From a bacterium (GTDB lineage Bacteria; Vulcanimicrobiota; Xenobia; Xenobiales; JADMJV01), in the NCBI GenBank assembly GCA_030149525.1, contig JASBRJ010000062.1, positions 1 through 35,645 of the forward strand: 35,645 bases of DNA. The letters are read 5' to 3'. The notes under the pieces are model-generated. The model was not told the DNA's origin. It saw nothing but the letters and a program-made list of their open reading frames with translations, and did not search any database. Below are positions 24,931-35,200 of the stretch, one piece after another (position 1 is the first letter of the stretch; every line of letters starts with the position of its first letter). A program made the position numbers and the translations under genes.

Positions 24931-26118
24931 GTGGAAGAAGCTCTCCCTGAGACAACTCGTCAGGCCCGGGAACCTATCCGGTGGTTGTTGATAGGTCTAC
25001 TTCTTGGCCTGTTGGGAGCAGCTTTTTACGTTATTTTTCGACCCTTCGTCGGCCCTGTTTCCTGGGCGGCCATTGTGGTCTTGGGAGCCTGGCCTCTGCA
25101 CAAACGGGTGAGTGAACGCCTGCCGCGATGGCCAGCCTTGTCGGCCACCCTGAGTTCTGTGTTCATGCTGATAGTGGTCATCGGTGGTCTCATTCCTGTC
25201 CTTCGAGGCCTGGGCCCGGAGTTGAAATCGGCGGTCTCAAGCGTCACGTCCTACGTGAACTCCAACCAGGACTCTCTGGTCGAACGAGCCGCCTCGTTGC
25301 CGTTGATCGGTGAGACTCTGGCTCGAGAGCTTTCCAATCTCCAACAGTCCACAAAACAGCTTGGACCGCTGCTTCAGGAATATTCCCAGACCCTGCTGGG
25401 AACGGCCTCGGTCGCCGCTCAGGGACTCGCCCGTCTCTTCTTTGAAGCGGTCACCTTTTTGGTCGCCGTTTTCTTCCTGTTTTACTACGGACAGACGCTC
25501 TCCATCCAGCTCCGGAGGGCACTTCTTCGGGTCGACAACGAGACGGAAAAGCTTATGATTTTGGTGGAGAAAACTGTTATCGGCGTGCTCTACGGAATCG
25601 TCTTCACGGCTATAGCTCAAGGGCTCTTGGCGGGCATCGGATTTGCCGTTGCCGGCGCTCAAGCTCCTATTCTGTTAGGACTCACCACCATGTTTTTCGC
25701 GGTCATTCCTTTTGGACCTCAGTTGGTTTATCTGCCGGTCTCTGCGGCCTTTCTTTTGAACGGACACCCGGTTCGAGGGGTTTTATTGGCTCTCTGGGGC
25801 TTTCTCATCGTGAGCTCCGCCGACAACGTTCTCAAGCCTTATTTCATCGCACGTCAAGCCAAGCTTCCCCTGCCTCTGGTTCTCATAGGTGCCACCGGCG
25901 GAGTGCTCGGCTTTGGTGTCATCGGAGTTTTCGTAGGGCCTGTGGTCATCGGATTGATGCGCTCTCTATGGCTTGGGTGGGTCCATCCTGAAGCCGTTTT
26001 TGAGGAGCCGGAGGAGCTGCAAGTCGACTCTCCGCAGGCTCCCGAGGAGAAGTCTGAGCCTGAACCGGAGAGCCCTCAGACTCTCAGCGACTCGGGTCCC
26101 ACTCTCCCACAAACCTGA
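24931..26118 (+). CDS. AI-2E/PerM-family membrane transporter
   Basis: A 395-aa integral membrane protein of the AI-2E transporter (PerM/TqsA) family, named for autoinducer-2 export but with diverse or unknown substrates. About seven to eight hydrophobic segments are present: [20 protein letters not shown] near the start, [20 protein letters not shown], and [20 protein letters not shown] toward the end. [12 protein letters not shown] is a typical C-terminal family motif. A Glu/Pro-rich cytoplasmic tail follows (about 345-395). GTG 24931 follows the subtilase stop by 13 bases with a GGGGGGC upstream, so the two are probably co-transcribed. The 3' end overlaps the convergent oxidoreductase gene by 43 bp. 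Confidence 0.88.
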   Translation: MEEALPETTRQAREPIRWLLIGLLLGLLGAAFYVIFRPFVGPVSWAAIVVLGAWPLHKRVSERLPRWPALSATLSSVFMLIVVIGGLIPVLRGLGPELKSAVSSVTSYVNSNQDSLVERAASLPLIGETLARELSNLQQSTKQLGPLLQEYSQTLLGTASVAAQGLARLFFEAVTFLVAVFFLFYYGQTLSIQLRRALLRVDNETEKLMILVEKTVIGVLYGIVFTAIAQGLLAGIGFAVAGAQAPILLGLTTMFFAVIPFGPQLVYLPVSAAFLLNGHPVRGVLLALWGFLIVSSADNVLKPYFIARQAKLPLPLVLIGATGGVLGFGVIGVFVGPVVIGLMRSLWLGWVHPEAVFEEPEELQVDSPQAPEEKSEPEPESPQTLSDSGPTLPQT

Positions 26119-27083
26119 GCCCCGATTTCATAGGAACGAAGTCTTGCCTGAGGGTCGTAGATGTGGCTTGCCAGAATAATTTCGTCGGCCTGCGTCTCTT
26201 CCACGATCTGCTCCAACTGTTTTTGTACCGTCTCGGGGGAGCCTACAGCCGAGTAGGAGAGAGCGCGTTGAGCGGCCTCGAGATGGAGGGGGTGAACTTT
26301 GCTACGAATATCTTTTACCGGCGGGGGCAAACGGCCCGGATTTCCGAAGCGCAAGGCCGCAAACATCTGTTGCACCGAGGTGAAGAGGTAGCGGGCTTCT
26401 TCATCGGTCTCCGCTGCGTAGAGATTCATGGCGACCATGGCGTACGGTTTCTCCAGGACGTCGGAAGGTTGAAAGAGACCTCGGTACACTCTGAGGGCTT
26501 GATGAAGTTGCGCGGGCGCAAAGTGGGCTGCGAAAGCGTAAGGTAGGCCTTTGACGGCGGCGAGTTGTGCGCTGAAAAGGCTGGAGCCCAGCAACCAGAT
26601 GGGCACCTTCGTCCCTGTCCCGGGGACTGCCTGGATAGGCCCGGGATTGTCGCTCAGGTACCTTTGGAGCTCTTCCAGGTCGTTGGGAAAAGATTCCGCG
26701 TTGCCCGCCAGGTCTCGGCGAAGGGCGGCCGCGGTCTTCTGGTCGGTTCCTGGAGCACGACCCAGACCCAGGTCGATTCGTCCAGGGTAGAGCGTCTCCA
26801 GGGTGCCGAACTGCTCGGCGATAACCAAGGGAGCGTGATTGGGCAGCATAATGCCACCGGCGCCGACCCTTATGGTCTTTGTGCCTCCCGCCACATGGCC
26901 TATGACAACAGCGGTGGCGGCGCTGGCGACTCCCGGCATGCTGTGATGTTCGGCTAGCCAATAGCGGTGATAGCCCCAATCCTCGGCTCGTCGGGCGAGG
27001 TCGAGGGTGTTGGCGAGCGCTTCAGAGGCGTTCGAATTTTCGGCGATGGGAGTGAGATCAAGTATAGAATATGGAATTTGCAT
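26076..27083 (-). CDS. LLM-class (luciferase-like) flavin-dependent oxidoreductase
   Basis: A 335-aa protein with the luciferase-like monooxygenase fold, which uses reduced flavin. Family marks: [12 protein letters not shown] at the N-terminus, [20 protein letters not shown] (the conserved EHH), [21 protein letters not shown], and ERY-region equivalents [15 protein letters not shown]. The sequence belongs to the MsnO8-like subgroup. ATG 27083 has AGGA seven bases upstream; an overlapping GTG at 27086 is less likely. Substrate unknown. It is convergent with the PerM-like gene (43-bp overlap) and divergent from the thioredoxin-like gene. Confidence 0.93.
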   Translation of the reverse strand: MQIPYSILDLTPIAENSNASEALANTLDLARRAEDWGYHRYWLAEHHSMPGVASAATAVVIGHVAGGTKTIRVGAGGIMLPNHAPLVIAEQFGTLETLYPGRIDLGLGRAPGTDQKTAAALRRDLAGNAESFPNDLEELQRYLSDNPGPIQAVPGTGTKVPIWLLGSSLFSAQLAAVKGLPYAFAAHFAPAQLHQALRVYRGLFQPSDVLEKPYAMVAMNLYAAETDEEARYLFTSVQQMFAALRFGNPGRLPPPVKDIRSKVHPLHLEAAQRALSYSAVGSPETVQKQLEQIVEETQADEIILASHIYDPQARLRSYEIGAQVCGRVGPESLRV

Positions 27084-27182
27084 CACTGTGTCCTAACCGA
27101 GAAAAAACGAGATGGTTCCTCCGGGGTTATCCAGGACGGAATTCCAGGAAGGCATTTCGAAAGGGTCGAGTCAGGAGGTACG

Positions 27183-27848
27183 ATGAGAAAAAAGACGTTG
27201 ACATCGTTCATCCTCTTCGGTTTTGTTGCTCTTTTTCTGGCAACGGCATCGGCAGAGGATATTTACGTCAAAAACAGAGTCTTCAAAGGTACAGTTGTGG
27301 GCTCTGGAATGACGTCGGAACTCAATCTTCAGGAGTTAAGTAAAGCTCTTGAGCTTGAGTACAAGGAACAAAACGGCTTGTGGAAGCTCGGGGACTACGA
27401 AGTCCCCGGGCGCGAACAAGACGGCATGATCCTTGTCACACTACAAGACTTGAAGAATGCCGGGCTTTACGTCAAGCATAGCCCGGATCTGGGAACGATC
27501 GACATCGCCGTCCCGAAGGCGAAATCCGAGGTGGCGAAGAGTTCCGGAGGAGCCTGGGGGGGATCCAATAAGCCTACCCTGGTCTATTTCGGGGCGAATT
27601 GGTGAGGTGCTTGCCGAGCTTCCAAGCCCGGCCTGGCTCAGTTTGAGTCCAGTACATCAGCCTTTAACGTCGTCCACGTGGACATGGATCGGAAAGGATC
27701 TGCCGAATATAGAAAATACTCCAGATTCTTCAAGGGGAACGGCATTCCGTTTTGGGCCGTCCTCAACGCCAAAGGGGAACCCGTTCACAGTTTTGTGGGC
27801 GGGCAAACCTACGACAGCCTGAACCAACACACCAGAAAATACAAGTAA
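27183..27848 (+). CDS. Putative selenocysteine-containing thioredoxin-like protein with in-frame TGA at the active site
   Basis: Read through TGA 27603-27605, this frame gives 221 residues ending at TAA 27846. Residues 1-22 are a signal peptide (LTSFILFGFVALFLATASA). Residues 25-120 resemble a stalk/copper-amine-oxidase N-like domain (weak). The rest is a thioredoxin fold: KPTLVYFGANW, then U141-G-A-C144, then RASKPGLAQFE, VVHVDMDRKG, and the cis-Pro strand GIPFWAVLNAKGEPV. The TGA falls exactly where the first Cys of CxxC belongs, and 80 more codons continue the fold. A strong AGGAGG lies four bases before ATG 27183. The alternative is a single TGC-to-TGA mutation that truncated it recently. 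Sec machinery genes are not in the window. A thiol-disulfide reductase outside the cytoplasm is the likely role. Confidence 0.8.
27633..27652 (+). promoter_or_regulatory. Candidate bacterial SECIS element
   Basis: Downstream of TGA 27603, arms 27633-27640 (CTGGCTCA) and 27644-27652 (TGAGTCCAG) pair in 8 bp around a GTT loop, with one bulged T at 27648. The loop begins 35 bases after the TGA and starts with G, and a bulged U is part of the stem. These points fit published bacterial SECIS descriptions, from memory. The free energy was not computed. Confidence 0.55.
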
Positions 27849-27858
27849 AACAAACCTC

Positions 27859-27893
27859 AAAAAAGAGCAGTTCTCAAAGGGCTGCTCTTTTTT
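27859..27893. terminator. Strong intrinsic terminator, probably bidirectional
   Basis: AAAAAAGAGCAG pairs perfectly with CTGCTCTTTTTT across an 11-base loop. The T run on the plus strand ends the thioredoxin-like gene; the A run gives T's on the minus strand for the PilX-like gene, whose TAA stop lies at the terminator's edge (27892-27894). Confidence 0.9.
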
Positions 27894-29838
27894 AACGCGC
27901 GCCCAGGGGTGTCCACCGCACTTTGTGGGCGACCTTCGGTGCAAAGGGAGCTGCGCTCAAGCCACCGGCCGCCGAAGCAAGATTCGGGTCGTATTCAAAG
28001 TCCACTCCGATTTGACCATCGATGATGTCGTCCGGTGGAATGTAGAACGACTTCACGATCCACGGTGTTTTCAGATTCGAGGCATCGCTGTTGTTGAACT
28101 CGGCCATATCGGCGATCCGCAGATGGGTAATGCTTCCGGTGCCGCGGATTTTGATGTTTTGTAAGTTTTCCAGAAAGTCTTCCGATTGTGGGAAAGCCAC
28201 CTTGAGCTCCGAGCTTGAGGTGGGGAGTTGTTTGACCTTTCGATTCAGATTTCCCAGTAACGGATTCTTGATTCCCGTGTCCGGTATGTAGGCAGAATTG
28301 TCCGGGTCGTCGACCCAGGGTCGAACGTCGTTGGTGGGTGTTCCATCGATGAGGGCCGCGTTCACTTCCAGAGTGTCGGTTTCATCGCCGGGGTAGAGGG
28401 GGGGATCGGATTTCTCCGGCATACCTGTTCCTGCAGCGAGTTCCAACAGACTGGGATAGTAACTGGAGGGCGTGTCTTTGAAACTCTCGGTGAGACGGTA
28501 GATTCTGTCGCTGGTCATGATAGAAACAGGTTTGTGTTGCGGGGTCCCGGCCGACCTGGCCGCCGCGTTGGGAAACTGTTTGTTAAAGTCACCTTTGATG
28601 TAAACAGTGGAGGCTGAAGCGACGGAGAACTCGGCGGGAATGCTCGCTCCGTTGGACAGACGCAAGGGCACTTCCGAATAGATCAAACCCTTGCTCGGGA
28701 AGGCACCGTCGGCATACATTTTCTGGATGTCCAGCTCTTTCACGGTAACCAATCGCTCCTCAGCCTGGTTGTAGAAGGTGACGTCTTTAACGTAAGAGGC
28801 GGAGGTGGTGGAAGTGATCGTCAGGGTGGCCTTGCTGGCGTAATAGCCGCCCGGGGCAAAGGTTTTGCGGTTAGGAGCGGCCACCACTTTGCTTCCCAGA
28901 TTTCGGTCGGCCACGGCACCGTCCCATCGAGAGATGGCACCGTTGGAGCCGGTGTCGGTCCAGTCTTTGTGGAAAGAGTCGTAGGCGTTTCCTTTACCGT
29001 AGGCTCCCTCAGCCGAGCCTTCCATCAATCTGGTGGCGCCGGTCTTAGAGTTCGTAACGCGAACGCTTCCTCCATCATCGGATTGTGACCAGATGTCGGT
29101 ATGGCGAACGACGTTTCCGCCCGCCGTCATTTCATCGGTAAACACTTCCAGGGTGGGGTTGGTTTTGCGCATGACAACGATGTCGGGGAGCAAGAACAGC
29201 TCTTTCTCCAGGCCGTCTGTTTTGTAGGGCCGTAGATACATGTCGCCGTTGGCGTGGATTTTGCCGGCCAGTCTTTCGGTGGAAGAGCGGGTGAAGTCGG
29301 CCAGATCTCCGTTGTCGAAAATAGCGTAGTTGAGAGGCGAATCCACCACGCCTTCCAGTTGGTGACGAGCGACTCTCCGGCCAACATAGGCTTCAGCGAT
29401 GATTCGATAATGACCAGGTGGGTCGGTGTTCGGGAAAAGAATTTGAAAACGATATCGTTCTTGCTTGCCGGAACGGGTGAAGGAGTCGTCGATATCGTCG
29501 CCGGGGTTCCACTCCCAAGCGTACCAACCGTCACTGTCTAGCGTGAGGTTCGGTATGTCCATGGGCATGAGCAGGTTCGGATCGCCGGAGCTGAGTTTGC
29601 CCCCGTCGGGCTTGTGGGTGTAGCTGCTAAAATTGTTGGCGGCAAAGAGATTGAAGGCGACGTTGAGAGCAGACTCCGCCACATAGAAACTTTGAGACTT
29701 CAGCTGTTCCTGTTTGGCAAATCCGGCTCCGTTCAGGGTGGAGTTCACGACCGCGAAAGCCATGAGGACGGCCAGCGGAATTGTGAAGAGAGCGAAAGCA
29801 AGAAGAAATCCACGGGCTGATAAGCGAAATCGTCTCAT
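27892..29838 (-). CDS. Large PilX/GspK-like pseudopilin
   Basis: A 648-aa protein. MRRFRLSARG is followed by FLLAFALFTIPLAVLMAFAVV, a prepilin-like helix without Glu at +5, as in PilX. The segment KQEQLKSQSFYVAESALNVAFNLF (split: KQEQLKSQSFYVAESALN, VAFNLF) has the PilX AESAL feature. The remaining 570 residues are beta-rich, with VPLRLSNGASIPAEFSVASA and Gly/Asp loops, and no recognised domain. PilX proteins are usually about 150-250 residues, so the long extension may be an adhesive or tip domain. It overlaps the PilW-like gene by four bases (ATGA). ATG 29838. Confidence 0.78.
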   Translation of the reverse strand: MRRFRLSARGFLLAFALFTIPLAVLMAFAVVNSTLNGAGFAKQEQLKSQSFYVAESALNVAFNLFAANNFSSYTHKPDGGKLSSGDPNLLMPMDIPNLTLDSDGWYAWEWNPGDDIDDSFTRSGKQERYRFQILFPNTDPPGHYRIIAEAYVGRRVARHQLEGVVDSPLNYAIFDNGDLADFTRSSTERLAGKIHANGDMYLRPYKTDGLEKELFLLPDIVVMRKTNPTLEVFTDEMTAGGNVVRHTDIWSQSDDGGSVRVTNSKTGATRLMEGSAEGAYGKGNAYDSFHKDWTDTGSNGAISRWDGAVADRNLGSKVVAAPNRKTFAPGGYYASKATLTITSTTSASYVKDVTFYNQAEERLVTVKELDIQKMYADGAFPSKGLIYSEVPLRLSNGASIPAEFSVASASTVYIKGDFNKQFPNAAARSAGTPQHKPVSIMTSDRIYRLTESFKDTPSSYYPSLLELAAGTGMPEKSDPPLYPGDETDTLEVNAALIDGTPTNDVRPWVDDPDNSAYIPDTGIKNPLLGNLNRKVKQLPTSSSELKVAFPQSEDFLENLQNIKIRGTGSITHLRIADMAEFNNSDASNLKTPWIVKSFYIPPDDIIDGQIGVDFEYDPNLASAAGGLSAAPFAPKVAHKVRWTPLGAR

Positions 29839-30479
29839 ATGGTGTTCCTTAAAGCGAGTGTGGTTTGGTAGTTCGACTGCTGCAGTTCTCCTCGCGCTTC
29901 CTGACGCCTGAGATGGAAGGCGAAGCGTACCGCGTGATAATCGTTGGTGATTTCCGTTACGAAACCGTCGGAGTCGGCCAGGTAGGCGTCGAAGACTTTC
30001 TTCCCACCCGATAGAGGAAGGGTTTCCAGATCAATTTCTCCTGGGAGATCGGAGGTCGGAGGGTCCACGCCGGTGGCCTTAAGGTAAACCAGGGTTCTAG
30101 CCTTGGGATTGTTGATATCAGTCTTCTCTCGGGGTTTGGTGTAGACCACGACAACCGTGTAGAGAATCGGAGAGACAGAGTTCTCCGGGATGGCAAACGC
30201 CAGGGCGTCTCCGGTGGAGCCGGGAGCTGGAATCTCAATCTTGTCACCGTTGTCCAGGTCGTAGGAGCCCGCCGGAAAAAGGTAGGCGGCCTGGCGGAGA
30301 TCTTTTTGCAGGTTGCCCAGGGCCGCTCGAAGCTGTTTCCGTGGTTCCTGGCTCGCATTCACATTGAGAGTGCTGGTTCGCAAAACCTTGATGCCGGCCC
30401 AGATAACTCCCATCAGAAGGAGCGACATAGAGGCCGCCACCATCACTTCCACCAGGGAAAATCCTCGTCGAGACATCAC
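29835..30479 (-). CDS. PilW/GspJ-like pseudopilin
   Basis: A 214-aa minor pilin. SRRG then FSLVEVMVAASMSLLLMGVIW gives a standard prepilin cut and Glu at +5. RKQLRAALGNLQKDLRQAAYLFPAG is typical of the PilW class, followed by a beta-rich C-terminus. The start is GTG 30479, overlapping the PilV-like stop by four bases, or ATG 30476. It is the middle gene of the second pseudopilin set. Confidence 0.86.
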   Translation of the reverse strand: MMSRRGFSLVEVMVAASMSLLLMGVIWAGIKVLRTSTLNVNASQEPRKQLRAALGNLQKDLRQAAYLFPAGSYDLDNGDKIEIPAPGSTGDALAFAIPENSVSPILYTVVVVYTKPREKTDINNPKARTLVYLKATGVDPPTSDLPGEIDLETLPLSGGKKVFDAYLADSDGFVTEITNDYHAVRFAFHLRRQEARGELQQSNYQTTLALRNTI

Positions 30480-30892
30480 GGGTTGGGTTCTCCTACGATA
30501 ACAGCCATGCTCACCGCTTCGCCTTGTCTCGGTCGGGAGAGGTCAACGACGCCGGGGTTGTCTCTCTTGGAGAAAAAGAGGCTGATGCTCACTTTCTTGA
30601 GCCCTCCTGCCACGTCGGTCACAGTTTGAGTGTAAAGAAATTTGGCATCGGAGGTTGGAGTCAGGGCGACATCAGCCAAGCTTTGATAGCCTTCGTAATG
30701 GCGGGCCTTGTCGATCTGTTCCTCAATGATCCGCTGGGCCAGAGCGGTCATTTGTGTGTTGACTTCCTCTTGTGCGTCCAGGCGCGCGCTCTGAATGAGC
30801 AAACCCAGCATGGCCAGGCTGAACATTGCGAATAGAGCAAGGCCAATCATGACCTCGCTCAAAGTTGCTCCGAAACGGTTTCCACGTCCCAT
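30476..30892 (-). CDS. PilV/GspI-like pseudopilin
   Basis: A 138-aa minor pilin. MGRGNRFG precedes ATLSEVMIGLALFAMFSLA, with Ala at +1, Glu at +5 and a long hydrophobic helix. AQRIIEEQIDKARHYEGYQS matches the PilV-like helix. The rest is short and beta-like. It is the first pseudopilin of the second set and lies 54 bp after a lipoprotein gene in the same direction. The ribosome-binding site is weak. Confidence 0.86.
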   Translation of the reverse strand: MGRGNRFGATLSEVMIGLALFAMFSLAMLGLLIQSARLDAQEEVNTQMTALAQRIIEEQIDKARHYEGYQSLADVALTPTSDAKFLYTQTVTDVAGGLKKVSISLFFSKRDNPGVVDLSRPRQGEAVSMAVIVGEPNP

Positions 30893-30946
30893 AAGAAGAG
30901 TCTAGCAGAAAAATCTTAAAGAACTATGAAGTGTCGATATTCGGGC

Positions 30947-32167
30947 CTATTTATAGGCGCCGGCCTTGATGTTCTTGATGTCGTATCGCAGCCCGGCCTC
31001 GGCCCAAAGCTTATACTTGGTGGGGGGGATTTCCGGCTTGATAACCATCATTCGCATCACTCGACCCGGCTCTTGAGGCATAGGCGGCATCTGTTTCTCA
31101 AGACCCCATACCAGATCGTACGGTTGAAGAACCGCGATGTCGTTGTTGGCGCGCACCACTTCGCCTACCGACGGTTTCGGTCCCGTGAGGAGAGTGGTGA
31201 AGTCGGCTAGTAAGAACTCGAACTTATTGCCCGGGTCATTGATCACCAGAACATGCTCTTGATCCTGAGGCACGACGTCGGCGACCTTGAATTCTCGAAG
31301 GACGGCTCCTGAGACATCACGATCGTCACCGGTGCTGTGGAGAAGAGAGAGCTTGTCGTTGCGATTGGCCGATAACCAGCGAGAAGTTGAGCTTTTGGGA
31401 ATCACCACCCCGACTTTATTTTCGTTCTTTCGAAAAAGAACCGGGCTCGGCGTTGCGTTGAACACAGTGATGGAGACCTGGTCTCCCTTTTTGAGAACGT
31501 CCGAGTCCGGAAGCCAGGTGACTCCAGGCATAAATCGACGGTAACGGTTGTGAGAGTTGAAATAGCTCTGATCTCCGGCGAGCTGCTTGTTTTGCAGCAT
31601 GAGTTGCATCTCTTTTTGCAGGTAGTTCTGCCACTCAGATTCGGCCAGTCCTTCGGGAACGGGCACCACTCGGACGGGTTTGCCTACGGAAGCTCGATCG
31701 GGCAAGAATCCCGGACCGGCGAACTGAATCTTGCTGGTTTGGTCCACCGCCATAAACTTGCCGTCGACTTTGCCGTAGATTTTGATTTCCGGATTTTCTT
31801 TCGGCTTTTCCCCCTCTTTGGTGTAAAAGTCCGAGTAATCGGCCACCAGAAACGGGCCGCTTTCGCCCAGCACAATCACGGCGGATCGCGCTTCGTTGAG
31901 AGAATATTCGCCCTCTCCCAGAACAAAGTTCGTCACTTCTGCTCCGTCCGGACTTTTCACCACAACTTTCTTGCCGCTCCCGATCTTTGAAGGGACACTC
32001 GATGTGGGGTTGACCGTCACGGGTTTTTCTTGGGATTCGATGTCCACGGTCAGGGGTTGAGCGGTGGGGTTCACCAAAATGACGGCGAGGGGGTTTTGGC
32101 TTTTACAGCCGGTCAACAATGTCAGAACGAGCAAGGTGACGGCTAGGCGATTCAATCTCTGAAACAT
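30947..32167 (-). CDS. Lipoprotein of unknown function upstream of the second pseudopilin set
   Basis: A 406-aa protein with signal peptide RLAVTLLVLTLLTGC; Cys21 fits a lipobox. No recognised domain. The mature sequence is beta-rich: VILVNPTAQPLTVDIES and VKSPDGAEVTNFVLGEGEYSL look like repeated sandwich elements, and an inner region (ESEWQNYLQKEMQLMLQNK) is helical. It probably sits in the outer or inner membrane. It lies 54 bp upstream of the PilV-like gene on the same strand, so co-transcription, and a role in pilus or secretion function, is possible but not shown. It is divergent from the fused synthase-like gene. Confidence 0.72.
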   Translation of the reverse strand: MFQRLNRLAVTLLVLTLLTGCKSQNPLAVILVNPTAQPLTVDIESQEKPVTVNPTSSVPSKIGSGKKVVVKSPDGAEVTNFVLGEGEYSLNEARSAVIVLGESGPFLVADYSDFYTKEGEKPKENPEIKIYGKVDGKFMAVDQTSKIQFAGPGFLPDRASVGKPVRVVPVPEGLAESEWQNYLQKEMQLMLQNKQLAGDQSYFNSHNRYRRFMPGVTWLPDSDVLKKGDQVSITVFNATPSPVLFRKNENKVGVVIPKSSTSRWLSANRNDKLSLLHSTGDDRDVSGAVLREFKVADVVPQDQEHVLVINDPGNKFEFLLADFTTLLTGPKPSVGEVVRANNDIAVLQPYDLVWGLEKQMPPMPQEPGRVMRMMVIKPEIPPTKYKLWAEAGLRYDIKNIKAGAYK

Positions 32168-32245
32168 AAAAGGGGGCTTTTTCCTGGAACGAGAAGTTCC
32201 CGCTAGTCGGCCGTAAGGTTTAGGGCCGAGAACGAAGGATCTATT

Positions 32246-35200
32246 TTGAGATCAGGTGCAAGCGCGCGCGCCCCGATCGACCTCTCGCGGGCAGCGATCA
32301 TACTCTTCTTTTTGTCCGGAATGACGGGGCTGGTCTACGAAGTCTTATGGACTCGTCGTCTGGGTCTCGTTTTTGGTCACACGGTGGTGGCTGTTAGTAC
32401 CGTACTGGCTTGCTTTATGGCCGGGCTCGGTTTGGGCAGTTGGATGGGAGGAAAGAGGGCCGACGAAGCCGCCTCGGCCGGTGATACGAAGTTTCTCAGA
32501 ATTTATGGAGCCTTGGAGATGGCTATCGGCGTCTGGGCTCTGCTTTCCATTCCCCTGCTCAATCTCGTTGAGTCCGGTTATCTCAAGTTAGCTCACTCGA
32601 ACGTCGACGGTTTGCCGCTGTATCTTGCCAGTCTCCTGGGAGCTATGGTCGTCCTGTTGCCCCCCACGACCGCCATGGGAGCCACTCTTCCGGTCATGAG
32701 TCGCCTCCTCGTTTTAGAGAGAAGAGAAGTGGGCTCTTTGTTGTCTCGACTCTACGGATTCAACACGCTAGGAGCTCTCTTCGGCGCAGGACTTGCGGGC
32801 TTTCTCCTGATTCCACACCTGGGCTCCTTCTTGTCCCTGAGCCTCACTGCTACGCTCAACTTCGGGCTCGGGATCACGGCCTCACTGCTGGCCAAGCGAG
32901 AGCAGTCTCAAGCCCAAGAGGAGCCGCAACCGGAAGAGCAAGTTCAGGAGCGGTCCGACTCCAGATGGGGCTGGCTGCTGCCTCTGGTTTTTGCCCTCTC
33001 AGGGGTCACCTCCATGACATTTCAGATCGGCTGGACCCGGGGGCTCGCTCTGTCGCTTGGTTCCTCGACCTACGCTTTCACCATCATACTGGTCACTTTC
33101 TTGGCAGGCTTGGGAACCGGAAGTCTCTTCTATTCCAAGATTTTTCGTCGAACAACCCAAACATTGGAGAGCTTGGCCTGGCTCCAAGTGGGGATCGGGT
33201 TTTTCGGAGCGCTTTCGGTGCCTCTTTTAGGCCTGCTGCCCCTAATTTTCATCATGATTATCCGGCATATCAACATTCTCCACTCCGGGCTGTATGCTGT
33301 TCTGGGTCTGGATCTTGCGCTGGCCGGCGCCCTGCTGCTTCCTCCAACCTTCCTCATGGGCCTGACCTTCCCCCTGGCCAACCACCTCTACTCAAGCGGG
33401 CTTTCCAACCTGGGGCGAAGTGTGGGGGAGATCTATGGCAGTAACACTCTCGGCTGCATTTTAGGCTCGCTCCTGGCCGGATTTGTTTGTATCCCGAATC
33501 TTGGCGCTCAGCTCACCCTGCAGTTAGCCGCCGCACTCAGCTTGACCCTCGCTCTGGTTCTCTTCAGCTTCGGTTCTTCCCAGGGGAAACGTTTCAAAAT
33601 GGCCGCTCCGGTCGTGCTCTTGATCGCGGTCTTTATGCTTCCGGCTTGGGAGCCTGGTCTGATGACAGGTGGAGTTTCCTTTTCGGCGGCAAAGTATCTT
33701 CAGCCAGGCTCGGAAGAACGCTTGTATGAGCGACCCGCGTATTACCGAGACGGCCTTTCCGCAACCGTGACCGTGGGGCTCCAGGGGGAAGATAACCTTT
33801 ACATGAAGATCAACGGTAAGGTCGATGCTTCTTCCAATAAGAGAGACCTCCACAACATGTATCTCACCGGCTATCTTCCGGTCCTTTCTCACCCGGAACC
33901 CAAGGATGTCGCTTTGGTGGGCCTGGGAGCCGGCTTCACGGCCGAAGCGGTGTTGGCTGTTCCCGGAATTGAGCGACTCGATGTTATGGAGCTTGAACCT
34001 GAGGTGATTGAGGCGGAGAAATATTTTTCCGCTCTCAACGGTCGGGTGGCGGAAGACCCGAGATACCATATCCACGAGAAGGACGGTCGAACCTATGTCA
34101 TGGGATCACCGAGACGTTATGATGTCATCATCAATCAACCGTCCAACCCATGGCTTGCCGGGATCGGGAACCTTTTCACTCTTGACTACTATGAGCACTG
34201 TTCTGATCGCCTCAAGAAGGGTGGGGTCATGTGTCAGTGGTTCAACCTCTACGCGGCTTCTCTTGAGGAGACTTATCTTGTCCTCAATACTTTTTACTCC
34301 GTGTTTCCCCACGGGTCGGTGTGGATGTCCAGCTACGGTGACCTCATTCTTCTCGGCTCCAACGAACCTCTTGAACTCGACCGGAAGCGTTTGAGAGAAG
34401 CTTGGGAAAAGAGCGAGGCCATGCGCGGCCATTTCTTTACCATTGATCTCTTTGAGCCCGACGTGATCTACGGCCAGTACCTTTTCCCTCGTGAAAAGAT
34501 AGTCGGCATCAATCCCATCGAGCGCAAGAATACCGACGACAGGCCTCTCCTCGAGTTCACGGCTCCCTTTAACCTCTACAAGCCGAGCGAGATGGCAGAT
34601 ATTATCGGGACTCTTTTCCGTCTGGCAGAGCCGCATCCCGTGGCGGAGGCCGTTCAAGCGGAGAGCCCATACACACTTCTCCACGGTCATATCAATATTT
34701 TCAGAACCGAGGGGTTGCCCAAGGAAGTTCTTGACGCCCAAACCTCTGAATCCGCTTTTCTCCACGCGCGCCTGGCTATGCTCCTTGAGCCGGGCGCCAG
34801 AACTGAGCCGGTCCGCTCTCGATTGAACCTGGCTCTACAGCTTGATCCAAACGATTCGCTGGCTCTCACTTTCGCTGCTTTTCTGGAATTGGAGCAAGGG
34901 AATTTTCCCATAGCCGAAGTGTTGGCCGAGCGAGCCTTGGTCGACCCTCCCCCCGGCGCCCGGAACAAGCTCGTGGAGGGTTTGGTGGCGGCTCGTTTGC
35001 AGCAGGGGAAACTTGATCAGGCGCAACCTGTTTTGGAAGACTACCTGAAAGCTCACGGCGAGTCTTACAAAGCTCATTTTCTGATGGGTCAACTGATGTT
35101 TAAGAGGAAGAAATTTGAGGAGGCCAAGACGCATCTTAGCCGTGCCGTGGAGCTCAATATCGCCTCACCCGAAAGCTATTGGGGCCTGGCTCAGGCCAAC

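Noticed and set aside
27183-27605. Reading of the thioredoxin-like gene as a complete 140-aa protein stopping at TGA
   Set aside because: It would end at the thioredoxin active-site Trp, while the same frame continues the fold through the cis-Pro strand to TAA 27846.
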